A stretch of DNA of 64,000 bases, taken from NCBI GenBank assembly GCA_963836005.1, contig CAWIHS010000006.1, positions 310,001 to 374,000 of the forward strand, written 5' to 3'. The DNA is from CAWIHS01 sp963836005 (GTDB taxonomy: Bacteria; Pseudomonadota; Gammaproteobacteria; GRL18). Under the pieces are notes generated by a model. That model was not told where the DNA came from, ran no database searches, and saw only the letters and a list, made by a program, of their open reading frames with translations. This document shows positions 16,760 through 26,157 of the stretch, in pieces. The stretch's first letter is position 1. Each line of letters opens with the position of its first letter. The position numbers and the translations under genes were made by a program.

Positions 16760-18208
16760 ATGGGACAGGAAATTACCCACAGGCATTTCAGCCACAGTGA
16801 TTTTGAGCACTATCGCCAAAAAATGCAGGCTGAGCTCGAACTGGCCCGTGAGTGGTTCAGACAGAAACAACACCCGGATTCAATACCCCGGGTCGGCTTT
16901 GAAATGGAACTATGTCTGACTGATCAGCAGGGTTTGCCGGCGGGAGTAAACCAGCAGTTCATTGAAACTCTTGGAGATTCACATGTTACCCCGGAACTGG
17001 CTAAATTTAATATAGAGTTAGACAGTGCGGTATTTCCGCTAAATAGTCATTTTCTGCAGGCGCTGGATGCAGAATTGAGCAGGTTATGGACATCCTGCCT
17101 GCACACAGCAGCACAGATGCATCATCACGTCGTGATGACCGGTATTTTGCCAACCTTGCACGAACAGCATCTTGATTTATCCAATATGTCCAATATGACC
17201 CGTTATAAAGTTTTAAATGAACAGGTCTTGAGAAGTCGTAAGGGACGTGCCATTGAACTGGATATCATCGGTCGGGAGCACCTCAAATCGGAACATCAGG
17301 ATGTCATGATCGAGTCTGCGGCAACCTCTTTTCAGCTGCATTTGCAAGTACCTTTTTATCGTTCAGTACGATATTACAATGCGGCCATCGTTCTTTCAGC
17401 GCCATTGGTAGCCATTGCGGCCAATTCGCCCTATCTGTTTGCCAGAGATCTCTGGTGTGAAACACGTATCCCCGTGTTTGAACAGGCAGTTTCTTCCGGA
17501 GGCTACGATGGGGCTGCTTTTGGCCCTATCAAACGGGTGAGTTTTGGTTCTGGTTATGTCAGAGAGTCATGGCTTGAGTGCTTTGCAGAAAACCTTGAGC
17601 ATTATCCGGTACTGCTGCCGGAGATCTTTGCTAAACCATTGGAAGAACTTTCTCATCTGGCGCTGCATAATGGCACTGTATGGCGCTGGAACCGACCGCT
17701 GATTGCTAAAAATACTGGCTCTGAAACAGCCCAGGATAGTTATCATTTAAGACTTGAGCATCGTACCTTGCCGGCGGGCCCCAGTGTGGTTGACTGTATT
17801 GCCAATGCTGCATTATTTTACGGGGCTATTACGGCGTTGGCCAATCAATATGAAATCCCCGAACAGCATCTGCCTTTTGTGCAGGCAAAAGATAATTTTT
17901 ATATGGCAGCGCGAGAGGGCATCAATGCCAGACTTAACTGGCTGCACGGAGTGTCCATGCCTGCCTCTGCATTACTCAAACAGCATATTGTTCCGCTGGC
18001 CAAGGAAGGTTTGAGTCAGATAGGGGTTTCCCTGCAGGATATAGACTATTATATCGGTATTATTGAAGCACGCCTTCAGAGCGGCCAGACCGGGGCAATG
18101 TGGCAGCGCAGATTTATTGCAAAACATGGCAGAGATATGCGCAAACTAACAGAGGCTTATATCGAGCAGCAACAAACTGGAGAGCCGGTACACCGCTGGG
18201 AAGTGTAA
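16760..18208 (+). CDS. Glutamate-cysteine-ligase-like carboxylate-amine ligase
   Basis: The 482-residue protein starts at ATG 16760 with GGAG seven bases upstream. It has the GCS2 fold signature VGFEMELCLTD (Mg/ATP Glu residues) and ELAKFNIELDSAVFPL. The block GILPTL..DLSNMSNMTRYKVLNE and EHQDVMIESAATSFQLHLQVP follows, then the late LRLEHRTLPAGPSVVD. It should form an amide bond between a carboxylate (probably glutamate-type) and an amine using ATP. It is longer than YbdK (~370) and not a classical GshA, so the amine substrate is unknown. The downstream neighbour is an M14/aspartoacylase-type hydrolase, suggesting a ligase-deacylase pair. Confidence 0.8.
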   Translation: MGQEITHRHFSHSDFEHYRQKMQAELELAREWFRQKQHPDSIPRVGFEMELCLTDQQGLPAGVNQQFIETLGDSHVTPELAKFNIELDSAVFPLNSHFLQALDAELSRLWTSCLHTAAQMHHHVVMTGILPTLHEQHLDLSNMSNMTRYKVLNEQVLRSRKGRAIELDIIGREHLKSEHQDVMIESAATSFQLHLQVPFYRSVRYYNAAIVLSAPLVAIAANSPYLFARDLWCETRIPVFEQAVSSGGYDGAAFGPIKRVSFGSGYVRESWLECFAENLEHYPVLLPEIFAKPLEELSHLALHNGTVWRWNRPLIAKNTGSETAQDSYHLRLEHRTLPAGPSVVDCIANAALFYGAITALANQYEIPEQHLPFVQAKDNFYMAAREGINARLNWLHGVSMPASALLKQHIVPLAKEGLSQIGVSLQDIDYYIGIIEARLQSGQTGAMWQRRFIAKHGRDMRKLTEAYIEQQQTGEPVHRWEV

Positions 18209-18407
18209 CCGACGATAAGGTTTAACTGATTTATTTTGCTTAAAACACCGATGTGGATAGATCTGTATAAGATGCTGAATCAAGGTAACAGCGATGTGCA
18301 CGAGTATATCTGATTTCCAGGCTTGTATAGAGTAACGGGGTTTCAGAGTACTTATTACTTTTTTAAACTGAATTGACGAAGAAGATATCATTTTTTGAGG
18401 TTAGGGA

Positions 18408-19430
18408 ATGTTAACCGTTTTACAACAGCTACCTGAACACATACTGGAAAAAAAAGCCCATGAGCTGCATCAGCTTTTATCCGGCCCGACATTGATCCAT
18501 TTAGCGGGAAAGATTCACCAGCCGGTTTTTGTTTCTGTACTCCTGCACGGCAATGAAACTACGGGCTGGGAAGCTCTTAGAGGCTATCTTAAGGCACAAC
18601 AGGGCAGCACATTAGCGCGCTCGATGTCGATCTTCATAGGCAATGTATTTGCCGCCGTACATCATCAAAGGGTGCTCGACAAGCAGCTGGATTATAATCG
18701 GGTCTGGCAGGATCACGATTCTGCAGAAGGGAAAATGATGGCTGAGGTGGTGCGGCAGATGCGTCAGCGAGAGGTGTTTGCGAGTATCGATATACATAAT
18801 AATACGGGTAAAAATCCCCATTATGCCTGTATCAATAAACAGGAAAATGAGTTTTTTCAGCTGGCTCACCTATTCAGCCGAACCGTAGTATATTTTATTA
18901 AACCTGACAGTGTTCAATCCATGGCTTTTTCAAAATTATGCCCTGCAGTGACCGTCGAATGTGGTTTGCCGGAGCACAAACACGGGGTTGAGCATGCCAG
19001 AAACTACATTGAAAAGGTCATGCAGCTGAAGGACTTCAATAAGCCGCCGCTGCATGATGAAGACTTTGAGCTTTACCACACCATGGCTACAGTCAAAATA
19101 CCCTCGCAATATGAATTTGGATTTATGCCGGTCAATGGAATAGATTGCCGCCTTTATGATATCTGTTTTGAGGACAATATTGATCGATTTAATTTTACCG
19201 CGCTGGAACCGGGACAGTTACTGGCAAGGATCAAAGAGGATAGAAGCATAAGATTAGAGGCTGTGGATGAACAGGGCAATGATGTCTCAGAACGTTATTT
19301 TGATTATCGTAATGGAGAGATCAGGACAAAAATCCCGCTGATGCCGTCTATGCTGACCATGAACAAGTCGATAGTCAGGCAGGATTGTCTATGTTACATG
19401 ATGGAAAAAATTCATTTTCCAGGTAGCTGA
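18408..19430 (+). CDS. M14 / succinylglutamate desuccinylase-aspartoacylase family zinc hydrolase
   Basis: The 340-residue protein starts at ATG 18408 after GAGGTTAGGGA. It contains SVLLHGNETTGWE (zinc His and Glu, HxxE-type), the FASIDIHNNTGKNPHYACI motif (third zinc ligand) and VECGLPEHKHGVEHA with the likely catalytic Glu. Family members hydrolyse N-acyl amino acids or small peptides. It lies 199 bp downstream of the carboxylate-amine ligase. Its C-terminal third (about 220-340) is an added domain of unknown role. No membrane segment or signal peptide is visible. Confidence 0.8.
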   Translation: MLTVLQQLPEHILEKKAHELHQLLSGPTLIHLAGKIHQPVFVSVLLHGNETTGWEALRGYLKAQQGSTLARSMSIFIGNVFAAVHHQRVLDKQLDYNRVWQDHDSAEGKMMAEVVRQMRQREVFASIDIHNNTGKNPHYACINKQENEFFQLAHLFSRTVVYFIKPDSVQSMAFSKLCPAVTVECGLPEHKHGVEHARNYIEKVMQLKDFNKPPLHDEDFELYHTMATVKIPSQYEFGFMPVNGIDCRLYDICFEDNIDRFNFTALEPGQLLARIKEDRSIRLEAVDEQGNDVSERYFDYRNGEIRTKIPLMPSMLTMNKSIVRQDCLCYMMEKIHFPGS

Positions 19431-19437
19431 TTTTTCG

Positions 19438-19501
19438 CGCAAAGCCGTAATATTTTTTGTTAAGCGCCACAACTGCCCGGGCCAAAATATGCGACTTTGC
19501 G
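19438..19501. terminator. Possible bidirectional terminator between M14 gene and prk
   Basis: Imperfect long arms CGCAAAG..ATATTTT and AAAATAT..CTTTGCG face each other across the convergent gap. Candidate hairpin only. Confidence 0.4.
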
Positions 19502-19511
19502 TGAGCGTTTC

Positions 19512-20369
19512 TTAAGCCCTTGCATCTTCCATTAACTGGTGAATACGAGGGGCCAGGATCAGTTCCATGGCAAAGCCCATTTTGCTGCCTGGTACAACCA
19601 TGTTGTTTCTGCGAGACATATATGAATCAGGGATCATATTCAGCAGATATGGGAAATCCGTGTTCTTGGGATCCTGGAAACGGATCACAATCAAACTTTC
19701 ATCCGGAGTAGGTATATCTCTGGCGATAAAGGGGTTTGAAGTATCTACAGTGGGCACACGCTGGAAATTTATATCTGTGCGCGAAAACTGAGGTGTAATA
19801 TAATGAACGTAATCTGGCATGCGGCGAAGTATGGTATCCACAATGGCTTCTGCAGAATAGCCGCGCTGTGCGCTGTCACGGTGAATCTTCTGAATCCACT
19901 CCAGATTGACGATAGGCACTACGCCTACTAATAGATCAACATAACTGGATACATCGATATTGCCGTCTTTGACGCCGCCATGCAGGCCTTCATAGAAAAG
20001 CAGGTCAGTGCCGGATGGAATATCTTTCCAGTCCGTAAATTCCCCGGCGTTCTGAGGATAGTCGGCCGCTTCTTCATCGCTGTGCAGATAGTAACGACGC
20101 TTACATAGACCAGTATCACCATATTCTTTAAAAGTCCCGGCCAGAGTATCGAACAGGTTGGCTTCGGGACCGAAATGACTAAACGATTCGCCTTTTTCGG
20201 CCACCGCTGTTTTCATTTCGGCACGATCGTAACGGTGATAGCTGTCACCTTCGATAATCGCGGGATTGATGTTTTCGCGAAAGAAAATATGTTCGAACGC
20301 ATTTTTAACAGTAGTAGTTCCTGCGCCGGATGAACCGGTGACTGCAACGATTGGGTGTTTAGTAGACAT
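19512..20369 (-). CDS. prk: Phosphoribulokinase
   Basis: The 285-residue protein is of the short proteobacterial type. The start at 20369 (MSTKHPIVAVTGSSGAG) is preferred because GAAGGA lies at RBS distance. The P-loop is GSSGAGTTTVK. IIEGDSYHRYDRAEMK carries the catalytic/metal Asp and ribulose-phosphate binding residues, and LLFYEGLHGGV the second metal site. It phosphorylates ribulose-5-phosphate to ribulose-1,5-bisphosphate, the committed step feeding RubisCO. This is the clearest sign of autotrophy here. It is monocistronic here, 234 bp from purD in the same direction; RubisCO genes are not in the window. Confidence 0.97.
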   Translation of the reverse strand: MSTKHPIVAVTGSSGAGTTTVKNAFEHIFFRENINPAIIEGDSYHRYDRAEMKTAVAEKGESFSHFGPEANLFDTLAGTFKEYGDTGLCKRRYYLHSDEEAADYPQNAGEFTDWKDIPSGTDLLFYEGLHGGVKDGNIDVSSYVDLLVGVVPIVNLEWIQKIHRDSAQRGYSAEAIVDTILRRMPDYVHYITPQFSRTDINFQRVPTVDTSNPFIARDIPTPDESLIVIRFQDPKNTDFPYLLNMIPDSYMSRRNNMVVPGSKMGFAMELILAPRIHQLMEDARA

Positions 20370-20603
20370 AACTTTTTCCTTCAATAGGAGTATTTAGTGA
20401 CCGGAGCAGAGAAAACTCAGAACACCGGCAGCTAAGCACAGCATATACATTGAATTAGCCTCACTGTAGGGTTAAACAGAGTTATCCAGGTTAAACGCTG
20501 TATGATGAAGCACCAATAATTTTTTGAGTCCCAGATATTAACCTATTTTTTATATTGTTACAAAGGTTTTGACTGTCCTTTGATGTCTCCTGGAGGTGAA
20601 AAA

Positions 20604-21896
20604 TCAGGCCTGTTTTACTTCACGCTCAATCGCCCGGTAGCCGATATCTGTTCGATAGTACGAATCTTGCCAATGGATCCTGGCGACATTTTTATAAGCC
20701 AGCTGCTGTGCCAGGGTGACGTTACTGCCTAGTGCTGCAACACATAAGACCCGTCCGCCATGGGTGATAATTTGTCCGTCTTTTTCCGTAGTACCGGCAT
20801 GAAACACCTTCACTGACTCACTGTCTACATCGTCTAAGCCACGAATAGCAGCCCCATTCATATAGCTTCCAGGGTATCCGCCGGCGGCCATGACTATGCC
20901 GACAGCAGGTCGTTGATCCCAGGCCGCTGTTACCGTGTTCAGTTGCTGATCGATGGCAGCATTACATAAATCAACCAGATCTGATTGCAGACGCATCATA
21001 ATGGGCTGAGTTTCAGGGTCGCCAAATCGGCAGTTATATTCCAGTACTTTTAAATCACCTGCGGGAGAAATCATCAGCCCGGCATAGAGAAAACCGCTGT
21101 AGTCCAGACCTTCTGCTGACATACCTTCAATGGTGGGAATGATCACCTCATGGATGATTTTTTGTGTCAGTTCATCAGTGACTACAGGCGCAGGGGAATA
21201 GGCCCCCATACCTCCGGTGTTTGGACCCTGATCGCCATTATCGCGGGCTTTGTGATCCTGCGACGTTGCCAGCGGCAGAATGTTTTTGCCATCGGCCATG
21301 ACAATAAAACTCGCTTCCTCCCCCTGCAGAAATTCTTCAATCACCACCCGATGGCCAGCATCGCCAAACCTGTTGCCGGCGAGCATATCTTCTACCGCAT
21401 CAATAGCCTGTTGTTCTGTCTGCGCTACAATGACGCCTTTACCGGCCGCCAGTCCATCTGCTTTGACTACGATCGGGGCACCCTGGGTTTTAATATAGGC
21501 AATAGCCGGTTCAATTTCAGTGAAAGTCTGATAGGCTGCAGTGGGAATGTTATGCCGGGCCAGAAAATCCTTGCTAAATGCCTTTGATCCTTCCAGCTGA
21601 GCTGCGCCCTGAGTGGGTCCGAAGATGCGCAGGCCATTTTCGCTAAATTTATCGACCACACCCAGCACCAGAGGAATTTCAGGACCAACTATGGTCAGAT
21701 CAATGCGTTTGTCTGTTGCGAAATCAACCAGTCCCTGGATATCTGTGACGGCAATAGCCACATTGGTGATCTTTGCTTCCCTGGCGGTGCCGGCATTACC
21801 CGGAGCGACAAAAACTTCAGAAACCTGAGATGATTGAGCTGTTTTCCAGGCCAGCGCATGTTCACGGCCGCCATTTCCAATAATTAAGACTTTCAT
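20604..21896 (-). CDS. purD: Phosphoribosylamine-glycine ligase
   Basis: The 430-residue protein starts at 21896 (MKVLIIGNGGREHALAWK), the family start. ATP-grasp features: PTQGAAQLEGSKAFSK, IVVKADGLAAGKGVIVA, GEEASFIVMADG and the metal-binding VLEYNCRFGDPETQ. It condenses phosphoribosylamine with glycine in the second step of purine synthesis. The upstream 540 bp contains only a decayed B/D-type repeat and recC lies divergently. It may share a transcript with prk, although 234 bp separate them. Confidence 0.97.
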   Translation of the reverse strand: MKVLIIGNGGREHALAWKTAQSSQVSEVFVAPGNAGTAREAKITNVAIAVTDIQGLVDFATDKRIDLTIVGPEIPLVLGVVDKFSENGLRIFGPTQGAAQLEGSKAFSKDFLARHNIPTAAYQTFTEIEPAIAYIKTQGAPIVVKADGLAAGKGVIVAQTEQQAIDAVEDMLAGNRFGDAGHRVVIEEFLQGEEASFIVMADGKNILPLATSQDHKARDNGDQGPNTGGMGAYSPAPVVTDELTQKIIHEVIIPTIEGMSAEGLDYSGFLYAGLMISPAGDLKVLEYNCRFGDPETQPIMMRLQSDLVDLCNAAIDQQLNTVTAAWDQRPAVGIVMAAGGYPGSYMNGAAIRGLDDVDSESVKVFHAGTTEKDGQIITHGGRVLCVAALGSNVTLAQQLAYKNVARIHWQDSYYRTDIGYRAIEREVKQA

Positions 21897-22045
21897 TAGA
21901 TAAACCTTTGATGACTCACTTCTGACCATTTGTAGCGGGTCATTGAGATGTTGCAGAGAACACACATTTTACCCAATAAACAGTGAAGATTCATGATATT
22001 TAAAAAATATTTGGGGTAAGATAGAAAAACTGGAGTATGCTGAAT

Positions 22046-22211
22046 GTAACTATTCAGCATATATCCAGGAGCGTGCTTACTATGAGTTACAGTTATTTAT
22101 TGATCCGCATGGACGACTTCGGCTCCTGCCTGTCGCATGCATTTTGCTCATCCATGTGGGTCAACAAATACTCGATTCTTCATGCATCTTTTTGCTGATG
22201 AACTAACCTAT
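22046..22211 (+). repeat. Rearranged family B/D element
   Basis: The left end GTAACTATTCAGCATATAT (22046 on) is a family B terminus. Further right, about 22108-22140 is the reverse complement of part of the shared B/D core (GACGACTTCGGCTCCTGCC). It is followed in direct orientation by TCCATGTGGGTCAACAAATA, and the end AACTAACCTATG resembles a D terminus. It appears to be a recombined copy. Nothing else is seen in 21897-22439 apart from a CCTTCCCCC/GGGGGAAGG hairpin near 22349-22370. Confidence 0.55.
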
Positions 22212-22439
22212 GATCAAGCACTATCTTTTTCGTTTTGCGAAACAGATATCCTTAATTTGGTGCTTCACAAAAATACGTACTTTTCATTAAAAAATACTCC
22301 ATCAACTTTAACCGGGTCGAACTGCTATAATATTGGTGCTTTTTATTCCTTCCCCCTCAGAGGGGGAAGGAGCAGATCTTTAAAAATGAAGTACGCAATA
22401 ATATGAAGAACCCTTAATTTTTCTTATCCAGTCTGGCAC

Positions 22440-25400
22440 ATGAGCAGCATAGAACAGCGCAATTTAACGATTTATCATTCCAATCACCTGGATATTCTTA
22501 AAGATCTGCTGATCCATCTTATGCAATCAGCGCCGCTAAACGATCCGTTTACCACTGAGCAGATCGTTATCCAGAGTCAGGGCATGGAACAATGGCTGAA
22601 ACAGGAAATAGCCAAAAAACTGGCTATTACTGCGAATATCGCATTTCCTTATCCATCCTCATTTATCTGGCGGCAGTATTCTTGTCTGCTGGCATCGATA
22701 CCGAGCAGTAACCCCTTAACCAGAGAAAAAATGCGCTGGAAGATTATGCGTTTGCTGCCGGCTGAATTGGGCAAACCTGAATTTGCATCGCTGAAATATT
22801 ATCTGCAAGGGGATAACAACAGCATTAAACGTTTCCAGCTGGCGGAAAAAATTGCCGATATCTATGATCAATACCTGGTTTTTCGCCCGCAATGGATCCT
22901 TGACTGGGAACAGGGAATGGATCAAGCAGCGAGTTCTCAGCCATGGCAGCCCATCCTGTGGCGTAAATTGATCAGTTCCATGACGCATCACTGTCACCGG
23001 GCATCAGTATTTAATCAGTTTGAGGGGCTTCTAAGTCATAATGACCGCAATGGTGAAATGGATAAGTGTATCGATGTTTCATTGCTGCCGGAAAGGATTT
23101 TTATTTTCGGCATGTCGGCCATTCCCCCCCAGTATCTTCGAGCCCTGGAATTATTGAGCCAATATACTCCTGTGCATCTGTTTTTTCATAACCCAAGCTC
23201 TCAGTACTGGATTGACCTGGTGGATAAAAAAATACAGGCAAAACACACTCTGGCCAGTATCACCCGACAACGGATCAGCAGGGATCAGTACGGTGCATTT
23301 GTAGTTACTGGCGAAAATCAGCCGCTGATCGAAGATAATTCCAATAATACTCTGCTAGCATCTATGGGGCAGTTAGGGCAGGATTTTTATAAACAATTAC
23401 TGTCCCTGCAGGTCAGGGAAATAGAAGCGTTTGCCAGTCATGATAATACTGTCAATAGCCGTGATCCTGAAACCAGGGAAAATTTGTCCTGCGGTACGCT
23501 ATTAGCTCAGATTCAGGAAGATATTCTGCTGCTGCGCGAACCGTCAGCGGATAAATTGCTCCTGCCTGAAACGGACAGGGTGGTGCCTTCCCTCTCTTTT
23601 CAAAGCTGTCATAGTCCGGTGCGTGAAATTGAAATTCTGCATGATCAATTATTGCATCGATTTTCTATGTGTAAAGAGTTGACCCCAAAAGATATTGTGG
23701 TCATGATCCCGGCTATCGATGACTATTCATCCTATATACAGGCGGTGTTTGAACGCTTTGATAAAAATGATAAGCGTTATATTCCGTTCTCCATTTCTGA
23801 TCGATCCATTATCAGAGAAAACCCGGTCTTTAGCAGTTTTCTACAGTTGCTTCGTCTTCCACAAAGCCGTTGTACGGCGAATGAATTGTTCTCCATACTC
23901 GAAGTTCCTGCCGTCCTGAAAAAATTTCAGCTATCGGTACAGGACCTGAAGACGATCAGACCATGGATCAAAGAAACCGGGATCCGCTGGGGGCTGGATA
24001 AAAAGGACAGCGAGTTATTTGATTTGCCGCAACTGGACAGTAATCACTGGACATTCGGCCTGCAAAGAATGTTTGCAGGCTATGCCATGTCTGAGGATGC
24101 TGGTGTGTTCCAGGGCAAAGACCGGGAAATTATGCCCTATGATGGAGTAGAAGGAAATAATGCTGAATTATTAGGTAAACTGGCTTTTTATATTGAAACT
24201 ATTACTCAATTCAGACACGCTTTGAAGACAGGTCGTTCCATTACCCAATGGCATCACCTGCTGAAAAATTTAATTGACAGTTTTTACTATGAAGATCAGG
24301 ACAGCAGCAATACTCTGGCGATAATGATACAAAGTCTGGCCGATCTTGAAGAAGAAATTCTTGAAAGTCAGTCTGATTCAGAGCCTTCAGCTTCGGATAT
24401 AGAGCCTTCAGCTTCGCATATAGAGCCTTCAGAGCAGCCTTCAGCTTCTGGTAATGAGCTGGCATTAAATTCCAGTCCGCTGGATAACATTGAACAGGCC
24501 TTAATGGTTAAACTGGTAGAATCTATTTTGCAGCAGCAGACCAGCAAGCAGAAATTTCTTTCCGGAAAAGTCAATTTTTGCAGTTTAATGCCAATGAGAG
24601 CTATACCGTTTAAAGTGGTATGCCTGCTGGGTATGAATGATGGTGTCTTTCCTTCTAACCGGGTTCAGCAGAGTTTTGATTTATTGACCAGCAGCTATAT
24701 GACCGGCGACCGAAGTCATCGGGATGATGAACGCTATATGTTTCTGGAGGCCATCCTTTCAGCACGACAGCAATTATATATCAGTTATGTCGGGCATAGT
24801 ATCAATGACAATAGCGAAAAAATTCCTTCAGTACTGGTGGCTGAATTACAGGAATATTGTGAACAACGATTCAAGCTGCCTGAAGACAGCAGCACTTTTA
24901 GATCAGCTCAATCAATTCTGACCTGTTTACTCACCGAGCATCCCCTGCAGCCATTTTCTCAGGCATATTATCACTCTGTTCAGCAAGCATCACCCGCCAG
25001 GCTGTTCAGCTATGTTAATGAATGGCTGCCTTCGAATGAGAGTCAACTGGCAACACACAAACAGAGGTTATCATCTGGAACATCTTCGACAGGAATATTG
25101 GACACATTGTCACGCGCAGTGCCGCAAACCATGCAGCAACAGGAGTCCGTGGAGCGTATTACTCTGGAACAACTCTCGCGTTTTTATGCCAATCCCTGTC
25201 AATATTATCTGCATCAAACTCAGCACGTGTATTTTACAGATGATGATCAGGAGCTGGAAGAAAGTGAAGCGTTTCAACTGGATGGGCTGCAATATTATCA
25301 GCTAAAGATGGATTTGCTGCACTGGCATAGAAAATTCCCCCAGGATATAACATTTTCTCAATTCAGGCATCGAGAACTCAATCGCGGACATCTGGGATAT

Positions 25401-26027
25401 CATCTAACCGCTGAAAACTATATCAACAGGGGAATTGATGAAGTAACTAATCTTGTGAGCAGAACCGCGCGGTTTAAACATGAGCAGCCTGAAGCTGAAC
25501 AAACCTTGCTGGGTATCAATGTGCTACTGCCTTCAGGCATTCATCTGCAGGCGCAGGCCATGCCGGTTTATCCCACGGGGATCATTGAATGCAGGCCGGC
25601 TAAATCATCTGCAAAAAATAAATTGCAGTTATGGCTCAGGCATTTACTATTGTGTGCATATCATCGTCAGGAACATAAGCATTTAACAACGATTGGTGTC
25701 AATAATGACATGACACTGATTTTTACTGCTGTTGCTCAGTCTCAGGCCATTGAATATCTCCAGTCGCTGGTAGATATTTTCCTGACTGGATTGACTCAAC
25801 CGGCGGCATTTTTTCCTGAAACCAGTTTTAGTTTTATCCATAAGGGCAGAGCCGAAGCAATGAAAAAGTTTAATGGCACTTATCGCACGCATGGAGAAAT
25901 TAACAACGCCCATATCCAGCGTTGTTATTGCAGTTTTGATACTATCCCTCTACAGCAACTGGATACTATCGCGCGGATGGTATTTGAACCCATGGTTAAT
26001 TATCTAACAGAAATGAAAGATGAGTAA
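22440..26027 (+). CDS. recC: Exodeoxyribonuclease V gamma subunit
   Basis: The 1195-residue protein is similar in layout to RecC (E. coli 1122). It begins with a nucleic-acid-binding helicase-like domain (IVIQSQGMEQWLKQEIAKKLAITANIAFPYPSSFIW). VVMIPAIDDYSSYIQAVF, LMPMRAIPFKVVCLLGMNDGVFP and the C-terminal nuclease-like inactive domain follow. RecC is an inactivated helicase/nuclease that splits DNA strands and reads Chi in E. coli. An unusual acidic Ser/Pro tract at residues ~646-672 is encoded by 21-bp tandem units. recB follows after 130 bp. No strong RBS is visible before the ATG at 22440. Confidence 0.95.
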   Translation: MSSIEQRNLTIYHSNHLDILKDLLIHLMQSAPLNDPFTTEQIVIQSQGMEQWLKQEIAKKLAITANIAFPYPSSFIWRQYSCLLASIPSSNPLTREKMRWKIMRLLPAELGKPEFASLKYYLQGDNNSIKRFQLAEKIADIYDQYLVFRPQWILDWEQGMDQAASSQPWQPILWRKLISSMTHHCHRASVFNQFEGLLSHNDRNGEMDKCIDVSLLPERIFIFGMSAIPPQYLRALELLSQYTPVHLFFHNPSSQYWIDLVDKKIQAKHTLASITRQRISRDQYGAFVVTGENQPLIEDNSNNTLLASMGQLGQDFYKQLLSLQVREIEAFASHDNTVNSRDPETRENLSCGTLLAQIQEDILLLREPSADKLLLPETDRVVPSLSFQSCHSPVREIEILHDQLLHRFSMCKELTPKDIVVMIPAIDDYSSYIQAVFERFDKNDKRYIPFSISDRSIIRENPVFSSFLQLLRLPQSRCTANELFSILEVPAVLKKFQLSVQDLKTIRPWIKETGIRWGLDKKDSELFDLPQLDSNHWTFGLQRMFAGYAMSEDAGVFQGKDREIMPYDGVEGNNAELLGKLAFYIETITQFRHALKTGRSITQWHHLLKNLIDSFYYEDQDSSNTLAIMIQSLADLEEEILESQSDSEPSASDIEPSASHIEPSEQPSASGNELALNSSPLDNIEQALMVKLVESILQQQTSKQKFLSGKVNFCSLMPMRAIPFKVVCLLGMNDGVFPSNRVQQSFDLLTSSYMTGDRSHRDDERYMFLEAILSARQQLYISYVGHSINDNSEKIPSVLVAELQEYCEQRFKLPEDSSTFRSAQSILTCLLTEHPLQPFSQAYYHSVQQASPARLFSYVNEWLPSNESQLATHKQRLSSGTSSTGILDTLSRAVPQTMQQQESVERITLEQLSRFYANPCQYYLHQTQHVYFTDDDQELEESEAFQLDGLQYYQLKMDLLHWHRKFPQDITFSQFRHRELNRGHLGYHLTAENYINRGIDEVTNLVSRTARFKHEQPEAEQTLLGINVLLPSGIHLQAQAMPVYPTGIIECRPAKSSAKNKLQLWLRHLLLCAYHRQEHKHLTTIGVNNDMTLIFTAVAQSQAIEYLQSLVDIFLTGLTQPAAFFPETSFSFIHKGRAEAMKKFNGTYRTHGEINNAHIQRCYCSFDTIPLQQLDTIARMVFEPMVNYLTEMKDE
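24381..24450 (+). repeat. 21-bp tandem repeats inside recC
   Basis: Two full units starting GAGCCTTCAGCTTCG (24381-24401, 24402-24422) and a partial degenerate third encode EPSASDI EPSASHI EPSEQPSAS. They form a short disordered insertion in RecC. Confidence 0.8.
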
Positions 26028-26157
26028 GTGCTGACTTCAGTTTTTATCGCTAAGCAGTTACTGGCCGGGTTTTAATCTATACTCAAAACTACCTGGATAT
26101 TAGCCTTATAAAAGAATGCTGAACACTACATGTCAATCCAGAAAAGAACAATAGTTT

